Part shown: piece after piece, positions 54,011 to 64,000 of the stretch | Layout of the letters: each line of letters starts with the position of its first letter | Position numbering within the stretch: position 1 is the first letter of the stretch | Source: JAXMDC01 sp046349035 | Lineage (GTDB): Bacteria; Pseudomonadota; Alphaproteobacteria; Rhizobiales; Kaistiaceae | Reading direction: 5' to 3' | Length of the DNA: 64,000 nucleotides | Assembly: GCA_046349035.1 (NCBI GenBank) | Contig: JAXMDC010000004.1 | Span: forward strand, 1-64,000 | Translations under genes and position numbers: made by a program | Notes under the pieces: model-generated | What the model was told of the DNA's origin: nothing | Database searches by the model: none | The model's input: only the letters and a program-made list of their open reading frames with translations

Positions 54011-54930
54011 GGCCGATCGAGATTGGTCGCGCTGAAGGTGTCGCAGGCGTCGATGTTGCCGGTTTGCAGGCCGCGATTGAACCAGGCCTTGCGCTGCGCC
54101 GAAGAGCCGTGGGTGAAGGAGTCGGGCACCGCATAGCCGCGCGAGGCCTTCTGCAGCGCGTCGTCGCCGACCGCCGCCGCCGCCCGCATCGCTTCGTCGA
54201 TGTCGCCGGTCTGGAGATACGACGCGTTCTGCTCGTAGCGCGCCCAGATGCCGGACAAGCAGTCGGCCTGCAGTTCGGTCCGCACCGACTGGCCAGTGGC
54301 GCCCTCGGCCCGCGCCGCGCCGGGGCGGATGGTGCCGAGGAGATTCTGCACGTGATGGCCGATCTCGTGCGCCACCACATAGGCCTGCGCGAAATCGCCC
54401 TGCGCGCCGAGCCGGCCGCTGAGCTGGGCGAAGAAGTCGAGGTCGAGATAGACCTTGCGGTCGGCCGGGCAATAGAACGGCCCGATCGAGGCGCTGGCGG
54501 CGCCGCAGCCGGAGCGCGTCGCCCCGGTGAAAAGGACGAGCGTCGGCGGCTGGTAGGTCTGGCCGCGGGCGCGGAAGGCCTTCCCCCAGGCGTCCTCGGT
54601 GTCGGCGAGCACGGTGGCGATGAACTTGCCGGCCTCGTCGGTCGGCGAGCCGGTGCGCCCGCTCGGCGCCGACGAGGACGGGCCGGGCGACCCGGTGTCG
54701 AGGCCGATCAGCTGCAGCGGATTGGTGCCGGTCAGCCAGGCGATGACCAGCAGGACGACGATCCCGCCGATGCCGCCGATCCCGCCGATGCCGCCGCGGC
54801 CGCTCCCCATCGGGATGCGGAAGCGCGGTCCGCCGCCCGGCCCGCCGAAGCCGCCGTCGTCCATGCCGCCGCCCGGCTGGCCCCGCCGATCCTCGATATT
54901 GCTGCTCTGCCGACGGCCGCGCCATTCCAT
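54007..54930 (-). CDS. ypfJ: YpfJ-type neutral zinc metallopeptidase
   Basis: The 307-residue protein begins MEWRGRRQSSNIEDRRG and has a Gly-rich stretch of four GGI triplets (a short in-frame DNA repeat near 54755-54805). One membrane segment spans about 56-67. The lumenal or extracellular peptidase domain carries the zinc motif HEIGHH (188-193), and ELQADCLSGIWA holds the third ligand region. This is the KPN_02809/YpfJ family, whose substrate is unknown. Confidence 0.92.
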   Translation of the reverse strand: MEWRGRRQSSNIEDRRGQPGGGMDDGGFGGPGGGPRFRIPMGSGRGGIGGIGGIGGIVVLLVIAWLTGTNPLQLIGLDTGSPGPSSSAPSGRTGSPTDEAGKFIATVLADTEDAWGKAFRARGQTYQPPTLVLFTGATRSGCGAASASIGPFYCPADRKVYLDLDFFAQLSGRLGAQGDFAQAYVVAHEIGHHVQNLLGTIRPGAARAEGATGQSVRTELQADCLSGIWARYEQNASYLQTGDIDEAMRAAAAVGDDALQKASRGYAVPDSFTHGSSAQRKAWFNRGLQTGNIDACDTFSATNLDRP

Positions 54931-55084
54931 CTGCCGGTCTCCTGCCGCATTAACGCCGAGCCAGCCTATCCGGCTCCACGCCGGCCGGCCAGGGGGCGGT
55001 CAGGGGCGGTCAGAGGCGGGTCAGGAAGGAGCTTCACGCCTCGTCCGCTCACCCCGGCCCCGCGAAGGACGTCACCCCCCAACC

Positions 55085-55173
55085 CCTCACCCCGGCGAAA
55101 GCCGGGGCCCAGCGCAAGACTCTGCGGCCGCCCCGCGCTTGAACTGGACCCCGGCTTTCGCCGGGGTGAGCGG
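55085..55173. repeat. Dispersed palindromic repeat, unit 3
   Basis: The left arm is 55085-55112 (CCCCGGCGAAAGCCGGGG, then CCCAG) and the right arm 55144-55173 (CTGGA, then CCCCGGCTTTCGCCGGGG, then TGAGCGG), with GCGCAAGACTCTGCGGCCGC in between. The preceding bases at 55048-55082 (CTCACCCCGGCCCCGCGAAG, GACGTCACCCCCCAA) recur in the same orientation at 55532 on the other side of the GIY-YIG gene. Confidence 0.85.
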
Positions 55174-55200
55174 AGGTGGGGAAGAGGAGGCGGCAGCGCT

Positions 55201-55491
55201 CTACCACAGCAGAGTTTCGTAAAGATCGCTCCACTCCGGATTCGAAGCCTCGATTAGTTCGAGTTTCCAGGCGCGGCGCCACTCCTTGATCCGCCGCTCG
55301 CGCTCGAACGCCGATTCGCGCGTGGCGTGAGCCTCGTACCAGACTAGCCTCGTCACGCCGTAACGGCGGGTGAAACCGGGCCTCACCCCTTCCCGGTGCT
55401 CCCAGCCCCGGCGTGCCAGGTCGTCGGTCATTCCGACATAGAGCGTGCCGTTCCGCCGACTGGCCAGCATGTAAACGTAGAAGTCCGGCAT
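55201..55491 (-). CDS. GIY-YIG nuclease family protein
   Basis: This 96-residue protein from ATG 55491 is a single GIY-YIG domain: FYVYMLASRRNGTLYVGMTD (YVY..YVG in place of GIY..YIG), an Arg near 27 (DLARRGWEHREG), YGVTRLVWYEAH, and ESAFERERRIKEWRRAWK with the metal-binding Glu. This small COG2827-type form is common in Alphaproteobacteria; a role in DNA repair or mobility is unproven. It lies exactly between repeat units 3 and 4. A start nine codons upstream is possible but not family-like. Confidence 0.92.
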   Translation of the reverse strand: MPDFYVYMLASRRNGTLYVGMTDDLARRGWEHREGVRPGFTRRYGVTRLVWYEAHATRESAFERERRIKEWRRAWKLELIEASNPEWSDLYETLLW

Positions 55492-55604
55492 CGGTGAGAC
55501 TGTGCCCCAATCCTGCACCCACCCTCAACCTCACCCCGGCCCCGCGAAGGACGTCACCCCCCAAGCCACTCATCCCGGCCCCCACGAAGGGCGTCGCGCC
55601 TCAA

Positions 55605-55695
55605 CCGCTCACCCCGGCGAAAGCCGGGGCCCAGCGCAAGACTCTTTTGCCGCACTGCCCTTCAACTGGACCCCGGCTTTCGCCGGGGTGAGCGG
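55605..55695. repeat. Dispersed palindromic repeat, unit 4
   Basis: The left arm is 55605-55633 and the right arm 55666-55695, with the same arm sequences and the spacer GCGCAAGACTCTTTTGCCGC as unit 2. It is preceded by two partial flank copies (55532-55562 and about 55575-55600). Confidence 0.85.
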
Positions 55696-56012
55696 AGATG
55701 GGAAGCCGCACGGCGCGGTGTCCTCCCCCTTCGCCGTGCCCGCCCCCTCCACCTCCTTCGGCGGTCCCCCTCCCCCGCAAGCCGGGTGAGGAACCGAGCC
55801 CCCCGCCCTTCCGCTCATCCGCCTTTTCGCCTATAAGCCGCGCTTAGCCTTCATTCTCCTGGCTGGGCGGATGCCGCGCGGGGGCGACCCTGCCGCGGTT
55901 CGGCGCGGTCGCCTTGCGGTAACCGGCCCTCCCCCTGAGGAAGCGGCGGTTCGAGACATGCTCGACCGGGCCCCGTGCGACGCGGGGATCGCGAGAGACC
56001 AGACGGAGTTCA
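55696..56012. other. Intergenic region upstream of carB
   Basis: No gene is visible. The proximal 100 nt are C-rich and low in complexity. The distal part presumably carries the carB promoter, and a weak AGACGGAG precedes the ATG. Confidence 0.45.
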
Positions 56013-59330
<3,318 letters not shown>

Positions 59331-59465
59331 GCGTCGGGGACGGGTCTAGCGCGGCTTGCGCGTTTCCTTCTCGGGAAGCGCAAGCGGCGGTGGTAGGTAT
59401 TTGACAAGACGAGTCTCCCCGCCTGAGGCTTTCGGGGAAGACGCCAAGAAATCGAGGGCGTGGGC

Positions 59466-59942
59466 ATGGTCGACAAGATTCCGATGACAGCCGCTGGGCA
59501 TGTGGCATTGGAGGCGGAGCTGAAGAGGCTCACCTCGGTGGAGCGCCCGCGCATCATCGAGGCGATCTCCGAGGCCCGTTCGCACGGCGACCTCTCGGAG
59601 AACGCCGAGTATCACGCCGCCAAGGAGCAGCAGAGCCTCAACGAGGGCCGCATCGCCGAGCTCGAGGATAAGCTCTCGCGCGCCGAGATTATCGACGTGT
59701 CGAAGCTCTCCGGCAAAACGGTGAAGTTCGGCGCCACGGTGACCCTCCTCGACGAGGATACCGAGGAAAAGAAGGTCTACCAGATCGTCGGCGACCTTGA
59801 GGCCGACGTGAAGGACGGACGCATTTCGATTTCCTCGCCGATCGCCCGCGCCCTGATCGGCAAGTCGGCCGGCGAAACCGTGGAGGTGACCGCGCCCGGC
59901 GGCTCGCGCTCCTACGAGATCGTCAAGGTCCGCTTCGTCTAG
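59466..59942 (+). CDS. greA: Transcription elongation factor GreA
   Basis: The 158-residue protein begins MVDKIPMTAAGHVALEAELK. Its N-terminal coiled-coil finger reads ARSHGDLSENAEYHAAKEQQ, including the acidic tip D/E residues that enter the RNA polymerase channel and stimulate transcript cleavage. The C-terminal FKBP-like domain (ISISSPIARALIGKSAGETV) follows. ATG 59466 is used; a GTG two codons earlier is possible. It lies between carB and trxB on the same strand. Confidence 0.97.
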   Translation: MVDKIPMTAAGHVALEAELKRLTSVERPRIIEAISEARSHGDLSENAEYHAAKEQQSLNEGRIAELEDKLSRAEIIDVSKLSGKTVKFGATVTLLDEDTEEKKVYQIVGDLEADVKDGRISISSPIARALIGKSAGETVEVTAPGGSRSYEIVKVRFV

Positions 59943-60017
59943 CGGCGGCCGCCGCCACTCCACAACCCCCGCGCCGGGCTTGAACTTTGAGCGCAACCGC
60001 GCTCGGATGGGATCGCC

Positions 60018-60974
60018 ATGCACGCTAAAGTGATCATCGTCGGATCGGGTCCGGCCGGCTACACCGCCGCGATCTATGCCGCGCGCGCCATGCTGGAGCC
60101 GATCGTCATCGCCGGCATGGAGCCGGGCGGCCAGCTGACCATCACCTCCGAGGTCGAGAACTATCCCGGCTTCGCCGAGGCGATCCAGGGGCCGTGGCTG
60201 ATGGAGCAGATGCGCGTCCAGGCCGAGCATTTCGGCACCCGCATCGTCCACGACCAGATCGTCTCGGTCGACTTCTCCCGCCACCCCTTCGCCCTCACCG
60301 GCGACAGCGGCACGGTCTATCAGGGCGACTCGGTGGTGATCGCCACCGGCGCCCAGGCCAAGTGGCTCGGCCTACCCTCGGAGATCCGCCTCAAGGGCTT
60401 CGGCGTCTCCGCCTGCGCCACCTGCGACGGCTTCTTCTTCAAGGACCGCAAGGTGGTGGTGGTCGGCGGCGGCAACACCGCCGTCGAGGAAGCGCTGTTC
60501 CTGACCCGCTACGCTTCGCAGGTGACCCTCGTCCACCGTCGCGACTCCTTCCGCGCCGAGCGCATCCTGCAGAACCGCCTCTTCGCCAACCGCAAGGTCG
60601 ACGTGGTGTGGGATTCGACCGTCGAGGAGATCCTCGACGACGGCGCCAACCCGCCGGCCGTCCGCGGCGTCCGCCTGAGGAACGTCCACACCGGCGCCGT
60701 GAGCGAGCGCGAGGCGGCCGGCGTCTTCGTCGCCATCGGCCACGCTCCCGCCGCCGAGGTCTTCAAGCAGCACATCCGCATCAAGCCCTCCGGCTACATC
60801 TGGACCGCGCCTTATTCGACCGCCACCAGCATTCCCGGCGTCTTTGCCGCCGGCGACGTCACCGACGAGACCTACCGCCAGGCGGTCACCGCCGCTGGCC
60901 AGGGCTGCATGGCGGCGCTGGAGGTGGAGAAGTATCTCGCCAGCCGCGAAGTCGAAACGGAGGCGGCGGAGTAG
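60018..60974 (+). CDS. trxB: Thioredoxin-disulfide reductase
   Basis: The 318-residue FAD/NADPH enzyme has the FAD-binding GSGPAGYTAAIYAARA (9-24), the redox-active CATCDGFF (C133/C136), the NADPH site VVGGGNTAVEEALFLT, and the C-terminal GVFAAGDVTDETYRQAVTAA that closes over FAD. It keeps thioredoxin reduced; the nearby ArsC-like enzyme and MsrP-type repair belong to the same redox economy. It is followed by a LysR gene at 47 nt. Confidence 0.97.
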   Translation: MHAKVIIVGSGPAGYTAAIYAARAMLEPIVIAGMEPGGQLTITSEVENYPGFAEAIQGPWLMEQMRVQAEHFGTRIVHDQIVSVDFSRHPFALTGDSGTVYQGDSVVIATGAQAKWLGLPSEIRLKGFGVSACATCDGFFFKDRKVVVVGGGNTAVEEALFLTRYASQVTLVHRRDSFRAERILQNRLFANRKVDVVWDSTVEEILDDGANPPAVRGVRLRNVHTGAVSEREAAGVFVAIGHAPAAEVFKQHIRIKPSGYIWTAPYSTATSIPGVFAAGDVTDETYRQAVTAAGQGCMAALEVEKYLASREVETEAAE

Positions 60975-61021
60975 CCGGTCGACCCGTGGACGAAATCGCC
61001 AAGCCGAAGCAGGGGCGGAGC

Positions 61022-61912
61022 ATGGACTGGGACAAGCTCCGCATCTTCCACGCTGCCGCAAGGGCCGCGTCCTTCACCCATGCCGGCGAAGCGCTCGACA
61101 TGAGCCAGTCGGCGGTGAGCCGTCAGGTGAGCGCGCTGGAGCAGGAACTGGGCGTGCCGCTGTTCCACCGCCACGCCCGCGGCCTGATCCTCACCGAGCA
61201 GGGCGAACTCCTCTTCCGCACCGCCGATGAGGTCTGGGCCAAGCTCGAAGCCGCCCGCACCAGCCTCACCGATTCGCACGAGCGTCCCTCCGGCCAGCTC
61301 CGCATCACCACCACCGTGGCGCTCGGCTCGACCTGGCTGACGCAGCGCATCAACGAGTTCCTCGACCTCTATCCGGGGATGCAGCTCCACCTCATCCTCG
61401 ACGACCAGGAACTCGACCTCGCCATGCGCGAGGCCGATGTCGCGCTCCGCCTCCGCCAGCCGGTGCAGCCCGACCTGATCCAGCGCCGGCTCTTCACCGT
61501 GCACATGCACGTCTACGCCGCGCCGGCCTACCTGGAACGCTACGGCCACCCGCAGTCGCTCGACGATCTCGACCAGCACCGCATCGTCTCCTTCGGCGAG
61601 CCGATCCCGGTGTACCTGCGCGACGTCAACTGGCTGGAGACCGCCGGCCGCGACGCCGACAACAAGCGCGACCCGGTGCTGACCATCAACAACATCTTCG
61701 CCATCAAGGCGGCGGTTACGCGCGGCATCGGCATCGCCGTGCTGCCCGACTACCTGGTCGAGGGCGAGACCGGCCTCATCCGCATCCTCCCCGATGCCCC
61801 GGTGCCGAGCTTCCCGACCTATTTCGTCTACCCGTCGGAACTGAAGAACTCGGCCCGCGTCAACGTCTTCCGCGACTTCATTCTGAAGAAGGCCGAGGAC
61901 TGGTCGTATTAG
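61022..61912 (+). CDS. LysR-family transcriptional regulator
   Basis: The 296-residue protein from ATG 61022 (GGGGCGGAG upstream) begins MDWDKLRIFHAAARAASFTH. The HTH is GEALDMSQSAVSRQVSALEQ with LGVPLFHRHARGLILTEQG, and the effector domain runs from about residue 90 (GQLRITTTVALGSTWLTQRI). A GTG at 60986 could add 12 residues. A LysR gene with this N-terminus commonly follows trxB in Alphaproteobacteria. The coinducer is unknown, and regulation of trxB is possible but unproven. Confidence 0.92.
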   Translation: MDWDKLRIFHAAARAASFTHAGEALDMSQSAVSRQVSALEQELGVPLFHRHARGLILTEQGELLFRTADEVWAKLEAARTSLTDSHERPSGQLRITTTVALGSTWLTQRINEFLDLYPGMQLHLILDDQELDLAMREADVALRLRQPVQPDLIQRRLFTVHMHVYAAPAYLERYGHPQSLDDLDQHRIVSFGEPIPVYLRDVNWLETAGRDADNKRDPVLTINNIFAIKAAVTRGIGIAVLPDYLVEGETGLIRILPDAPVPSFPTYFVYPSELKNSARVNVFRDFILKKAEDWSY

Positions 61913-61917
61913 CCCGG

Positions 61918-61949
61918 CCGCTCACCCCGACTTTCGTCGGGGTGAGCGG
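61918..61949. repeat. Single hairpin related to the dispersed palindrome (unit 5)
   Basis: CCGCTCACCCCGAC (61918-61931) pairs with GTCGGGGTGAGCGG (61936-61949), a perfect 14-bp stem with loop TTTC. It shares the CCGCTCACCCC...GGGGTGAGCGG ends of the other units but lacks the inner spacer. It lies 6 nt after the lysR stop, between convergent genes, and could end transcription from both sides although it has no T-run. Confidence 0.7.
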
Positions 61950-62001
61950 AGATGGGGCAACGGGTCACCCTCCCCCACTTCATGGGTGAGGAACCACCCC
62001 C

Positions 62002-62988
62002 CTACTTGAACAAGTTCTCGCCGCCGCGGATGTCCTTGTAGAGGTCGGCGACGAATTCGCCGTAGCCGTTGTAGATCACCGTCGGCACCGTGCCGCCGCT
62101 GAGCAGGCGCTCATTGGCCTGGCTCCAGCGGGGATGTGCGACTTCCGGATTGACGTTCGCCCAGAAGCCGTATTCGCGCGCCTGCAGCCCCTGCCACCAG
62201 TTGACCGGCCGATCTGCGGTGAAGGTGAACTTCACCACCGACTTGATCGACTTGAAACCGTACTTCCACGGCAGGTGGATGCGGATCGGCGCCCCCATCG
62301 ATTTGCCGACCGGCTTGCCGTAGGAGCCGGTGACGACGAAGGCGAGTTCGTTGGTCGCCTCGGCAAGCGTCAGCCCTTCGACATAGGGCCAGTCGTAGCT
62401 GAATGTGTTGCGCTGGTTCGGCGCAACGTCGGGCTTGAGGAAAGTCTCCATCCGCACGAAGCGCGCCGCCGATGTGGGCTTCGCCAGCGCCACCAGCGAG
62501 GCCATCGGGAAGCCGGTCCACGGCACCGTCATCGCCCAGGTCTCGACGCAGCGGTGGCGGTAGACGCGCTCTTCCAGCGTCACCTTCTTCAGAAGGTCGT
62601 CGATGCCGATGGTGAATTCCTTCTCGACCAGCCCGTCGATCTTGATGTCCCACGGCCGGATCGGCAGCTTCTCGGCAGCGGTGCGGCAGTCGCCCGCCGA
62701 GCCCAGGCGGAATTCGTAGAAGTTGGTGTAGGCCTCGTTGTCCTTCTGCGCCGTGATCGGCCGCGGGCCGATCTTGTATTTCTCGTTGCGCGGCGCCGGA
62801 TAAAGCCCCTCCGACGGGTCGGCCTCGGCGTGGGCCGGCGCAACCCCGCCGATCAGCGCCCCGCCGGCGATGCCGCCGGCAATGGTGAGACCGGTGCCGG
62901 CCAGGATCTGGCGGCGATTGAGGTAGAGGCTTTCGGCGGTGACTTCCCGCTCGGGGATTTCCCAACCCTTTCTGCGCTTGATCAGCAT
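62002..62988 (-). CDS. msrP: Protein-methionine-sulfoxide reductase catalytic subunit
   Basis: The 328-residue molybdopterin enzyme (formerly YedY) has a twin-arginine signal (LNRRQILAGTGLTIAGG, R25-R26) for export with its cofactor, and the molybdenum-ligand C147 in YRHRCVETWAM. Also typical are PWTGFPMASLV, YVEGLTLAEA, SMGAPIRIHLPWKYGFKSIK and the C-terminal GYGEFVADLYKDIRGGENLF. It repairs oxidised methionines in periplasmic proteins using electrons from MsrQ. No msrQ gene is next to it in this window. ATG 62988 follows GGAG. Confidence 0.96.
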   Translation of the reverse strand: MLIKRRKGWEIPEREVTAESLYLNRRQILAGTGLTIAGGIAGGALIGGVAPAHAEADPSEGLYPAPRNEKYKIGPRPITAQKDNEAYTNFYEFRLGSAGDCRTAAEKLPIRPWDIKIDGLVEKEFTIGIDDLLKKVTLEERVYRHRCVETWAMTVPWTGFPMASLVALAKPTSAARFVRMETFLKPDVAPNQRNTFSYDWPYVEGLTLAEATNELAFVVTGSYGKPVGKSMGAPIRIHLPWKYGFKSIKSVVKFTFTADRPVNWWQGLQAREYGFWANVNPEVAHPRWSQANERLLSGGTVPTVIYNGYGEFVADLYKDIRGGENLFK

Positions 62989-63060
62989 GGCAAATGGCTC
63001 CGTTCCCGACGGCGGCCTGCGACAAGGCCGGCGGCGCCTGCAAGTCAAAATCCCCCTGAG

Positions 63061-63081
63061 GGGCGCGCCGCCCGCGCGCCC
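63061..63081. other. GC hairpin between the EF-G-like gene and msrP
   Basis: GGGCGCGC (63061-63068) pairs with GCGCGCCC (63074-63081). On the minus strand the bases CCCCTCAGGGG and GATTTTG follow, so it may be an imperfect terminator for the EF-G-like gene. Confidence 0.35.
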
Positions 63082-63119
63082 GTCTGTCATTCTACCATAC
63101 GCGGCGACAGTCGTTTTGG

Positions 63120-64000
63120 TTACGCCGCCCGCTTGGCCGCCTTCTCGATGGCGAGGTCGGCAAGCCGCCCGGAGATTTCCGCCAAGTGATCGAACGACCG
63201 GCGGAACGTTCCGACGCCCGACGTCGCCGAGCGGAGTTCGACGATGAGGTCGCCGATCTCCGCCTCCGGGATCAGCGCCTGCACCGTGTCCCAACCCGGC
63301 CAGCCCGGCCGGGCGTCGAAGCCGAGCAGCTGGCCGCGCCGCTGCGAGACGATGGCGTTGGCCTTGGCGGTCGCCTCCGACGGCACGAAGATCTCGACCT
63401 TGTCGACGGGTTCGAGCAGCACCGGCCGGCATTGCGGCATCCCCTCGCGCATGGCGATCTGCGCCGCGGTGCGGAACGCCATGTCGGAGGAATCGACTGC
63501 ATGGTACGAGCCGTCGGTCAGCGTCACGGCGATATCGACCACCGGGAAGCCGAGGGGTCCCCTGGCGAGGTATTCGCTGACGCCGAGTTCGACCGAGGGG
63601 ATGTAGTTGCGCGGCACCGCCCCGCCGACAATCGTCTCGGCGAACTGGAAGCCCGAACCCCGCGGCAGCGGCTTGATGTCGATGACGACGTCGCCGAACT
63701 GCCCATGCCCGCCGCTCTGCTTCTTGTGGCGGCCGCGGATCGAGGCGGAGCCTTTGATCGTCTCCTTGTAGGCGATGGCCGGCGGACCGGAGCGGACGGC
63801 GATGCCGTATTTGCGCGACAGGCGCTCCAGCGCGACGCGAAGGTGCATCTCGCCCTGCCCCTCGATCAGCGTCTCGCCGCTGCCGGCGTGACGCACCTGC
63901 AGCGAGGGGTCCTCCTCCCCGGCCTTGGTCAGCGCCGCCGAGACCTTGACCTCGTCCTTCCGTTCGGCCGGAGCGATGGCGAAGGCCAGCACCGGCGCCG
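63120..64000 (-). CDS. Elongation factor G-like protein, C-terminal part (5' end outside the window)
   Basis: The frame runs off the right edge, leaving about 293 residues, the C-terminal part of a protein that should be about 670-700 residues. Present are the end of domain II/III (PSLQVRHAGSGETLIEGQGE, MHLRVALERL), domain IV with RGRHKKQSGGHGQFGDVV, and domain V (PVLLEPVDKVEIFVPSE). The HKKQSGGHGQFGDV version is that of the EF-G paralogue group (FusA2-like) rather than the canonical fusA. The GTPase domain is not visible. It is likely a ribosome- or recycling-related translational GTPase, upstream of msrP by 131 nt. Confidence 0.9.
   Translation of the reverse strand, partial: APVLAFAIAPAERKDEVKVSAALTKAGEEDPSLQVRHAGSGETLIEGQGEMHLRVALERLSRKYGIAVRSGPPAIAYKETIKGSASIRGRHKKQSGGHGQFGDVVIDIKPLPRGSGFQFAETIVGGAVPRNYIPSVELGVSEYLARGPLGFPVVDIAVTLTDGSYHAVDSSDMAFRTAAQIAMREGMPQCRPVLLEPVDKVEIFVPSEATAKANAIVSQRRGQLLGFDARPGWPGWDTVQALIPEAEIGDLIVELRSATSGVGTFRRSFDHLAEISGRLADLAIEKAAKRAA

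Overview
The window is high-GC DNA from an alphaproteobacterium, probably of the Rhodospirillales type, although I cannot fix the genus. The evidence is the set ctrA, chpT, divK and pleD (the alphaproteobacterial cell-cycle phosphorelay), an alphaproteobacterial-type RpoD, DUF1134/EipA, DUF983 and DUF3572 proteins, a tRNA-Ile2(CAU), and the linkage dnaG-rpoD / carA / carB-greA-trxB-lysR. Almost every open frame reads as chromosomal housekeeping or signalling. There is one clear lower-GC island (about 39.78-42.54 kb) and one repeat-rich stretch (about 49.7-55.7 kb).

Layout. 0-4.2 kb: two tandem copies of a secreted, probably outer-membrane protein (the first cut by the window edge), a TPR-sulfotransferase and a secreted Cys-rich protein. 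4.3-9.9 kb: a complete methylcitrate-cycle operon, prpD-prpC-prpB-prpE, on the minus strand. 10.0-15.9 kb: a minus-strand cluster of a diheme cytochrome c followed by two rounds of [periplasmic binding protein + AMP-ligase-like enzyme]; the last ligase is truncated and has lost its ATP-binding signature. 16-18 kb: a chemoreceptor ending in a CheR-docking-like pentapeptide. 18.35-19.6 kb: tRNA-Ile2, DUF983, rpmG, and a structured candidate small RNA on the minus strand.

19.7-26 kb is a motility/cell-cycle block: pleD and divK (operon), fliJ and fliI, ctrA, a CheY-like receiver and chpT. A GANTC-rich region lies between fliI and ctrA. 26-39.7 kb holds envelope and signalling genes: EipA-like, a membrane-anchored coiled coil, DUF1194, a GGDEF-EAL protein, a FeeM-like N-acyl amino acid synthase with a perfect CtrA box upstream, a Sel1-repeat protein, DUF817, DUF1028, an EEP nuclease and an OmpA-like protein. 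39.8-43.4 kb: a type II restriction-modification pair, then a decayed copy of the rpoD 3' end and two DUF2442 genes, one broken. 43.4-47.6 kb: rpoD, with a 1-nt frameshift in this sequence and a second perfect CtrA box upstream, and dnaG.

48-64 kb: carA, then a segment of palindromic repeats, ArsR/SRPBCC, an AAA ATPase, ArsC-like and aquaporin genes, a zinc peptidase and a GIY-YIG nuclease, then carB, greA, trxB, lysR, msrP and the 3' part of an EF-G paralogue. The most interesting signals are the CtrA boxes (especially before the FeeM-like gene), the rpoD 3'-end duplication and frameshift, the candidate sRNA beyond pleD, the duplicated binding-protein/ligase cluster, and a GIY-YIG gene flanked on both sides by the dispersed palindromic repeat. 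All identifications come from reading translated sequence and motifs; no database search was run.
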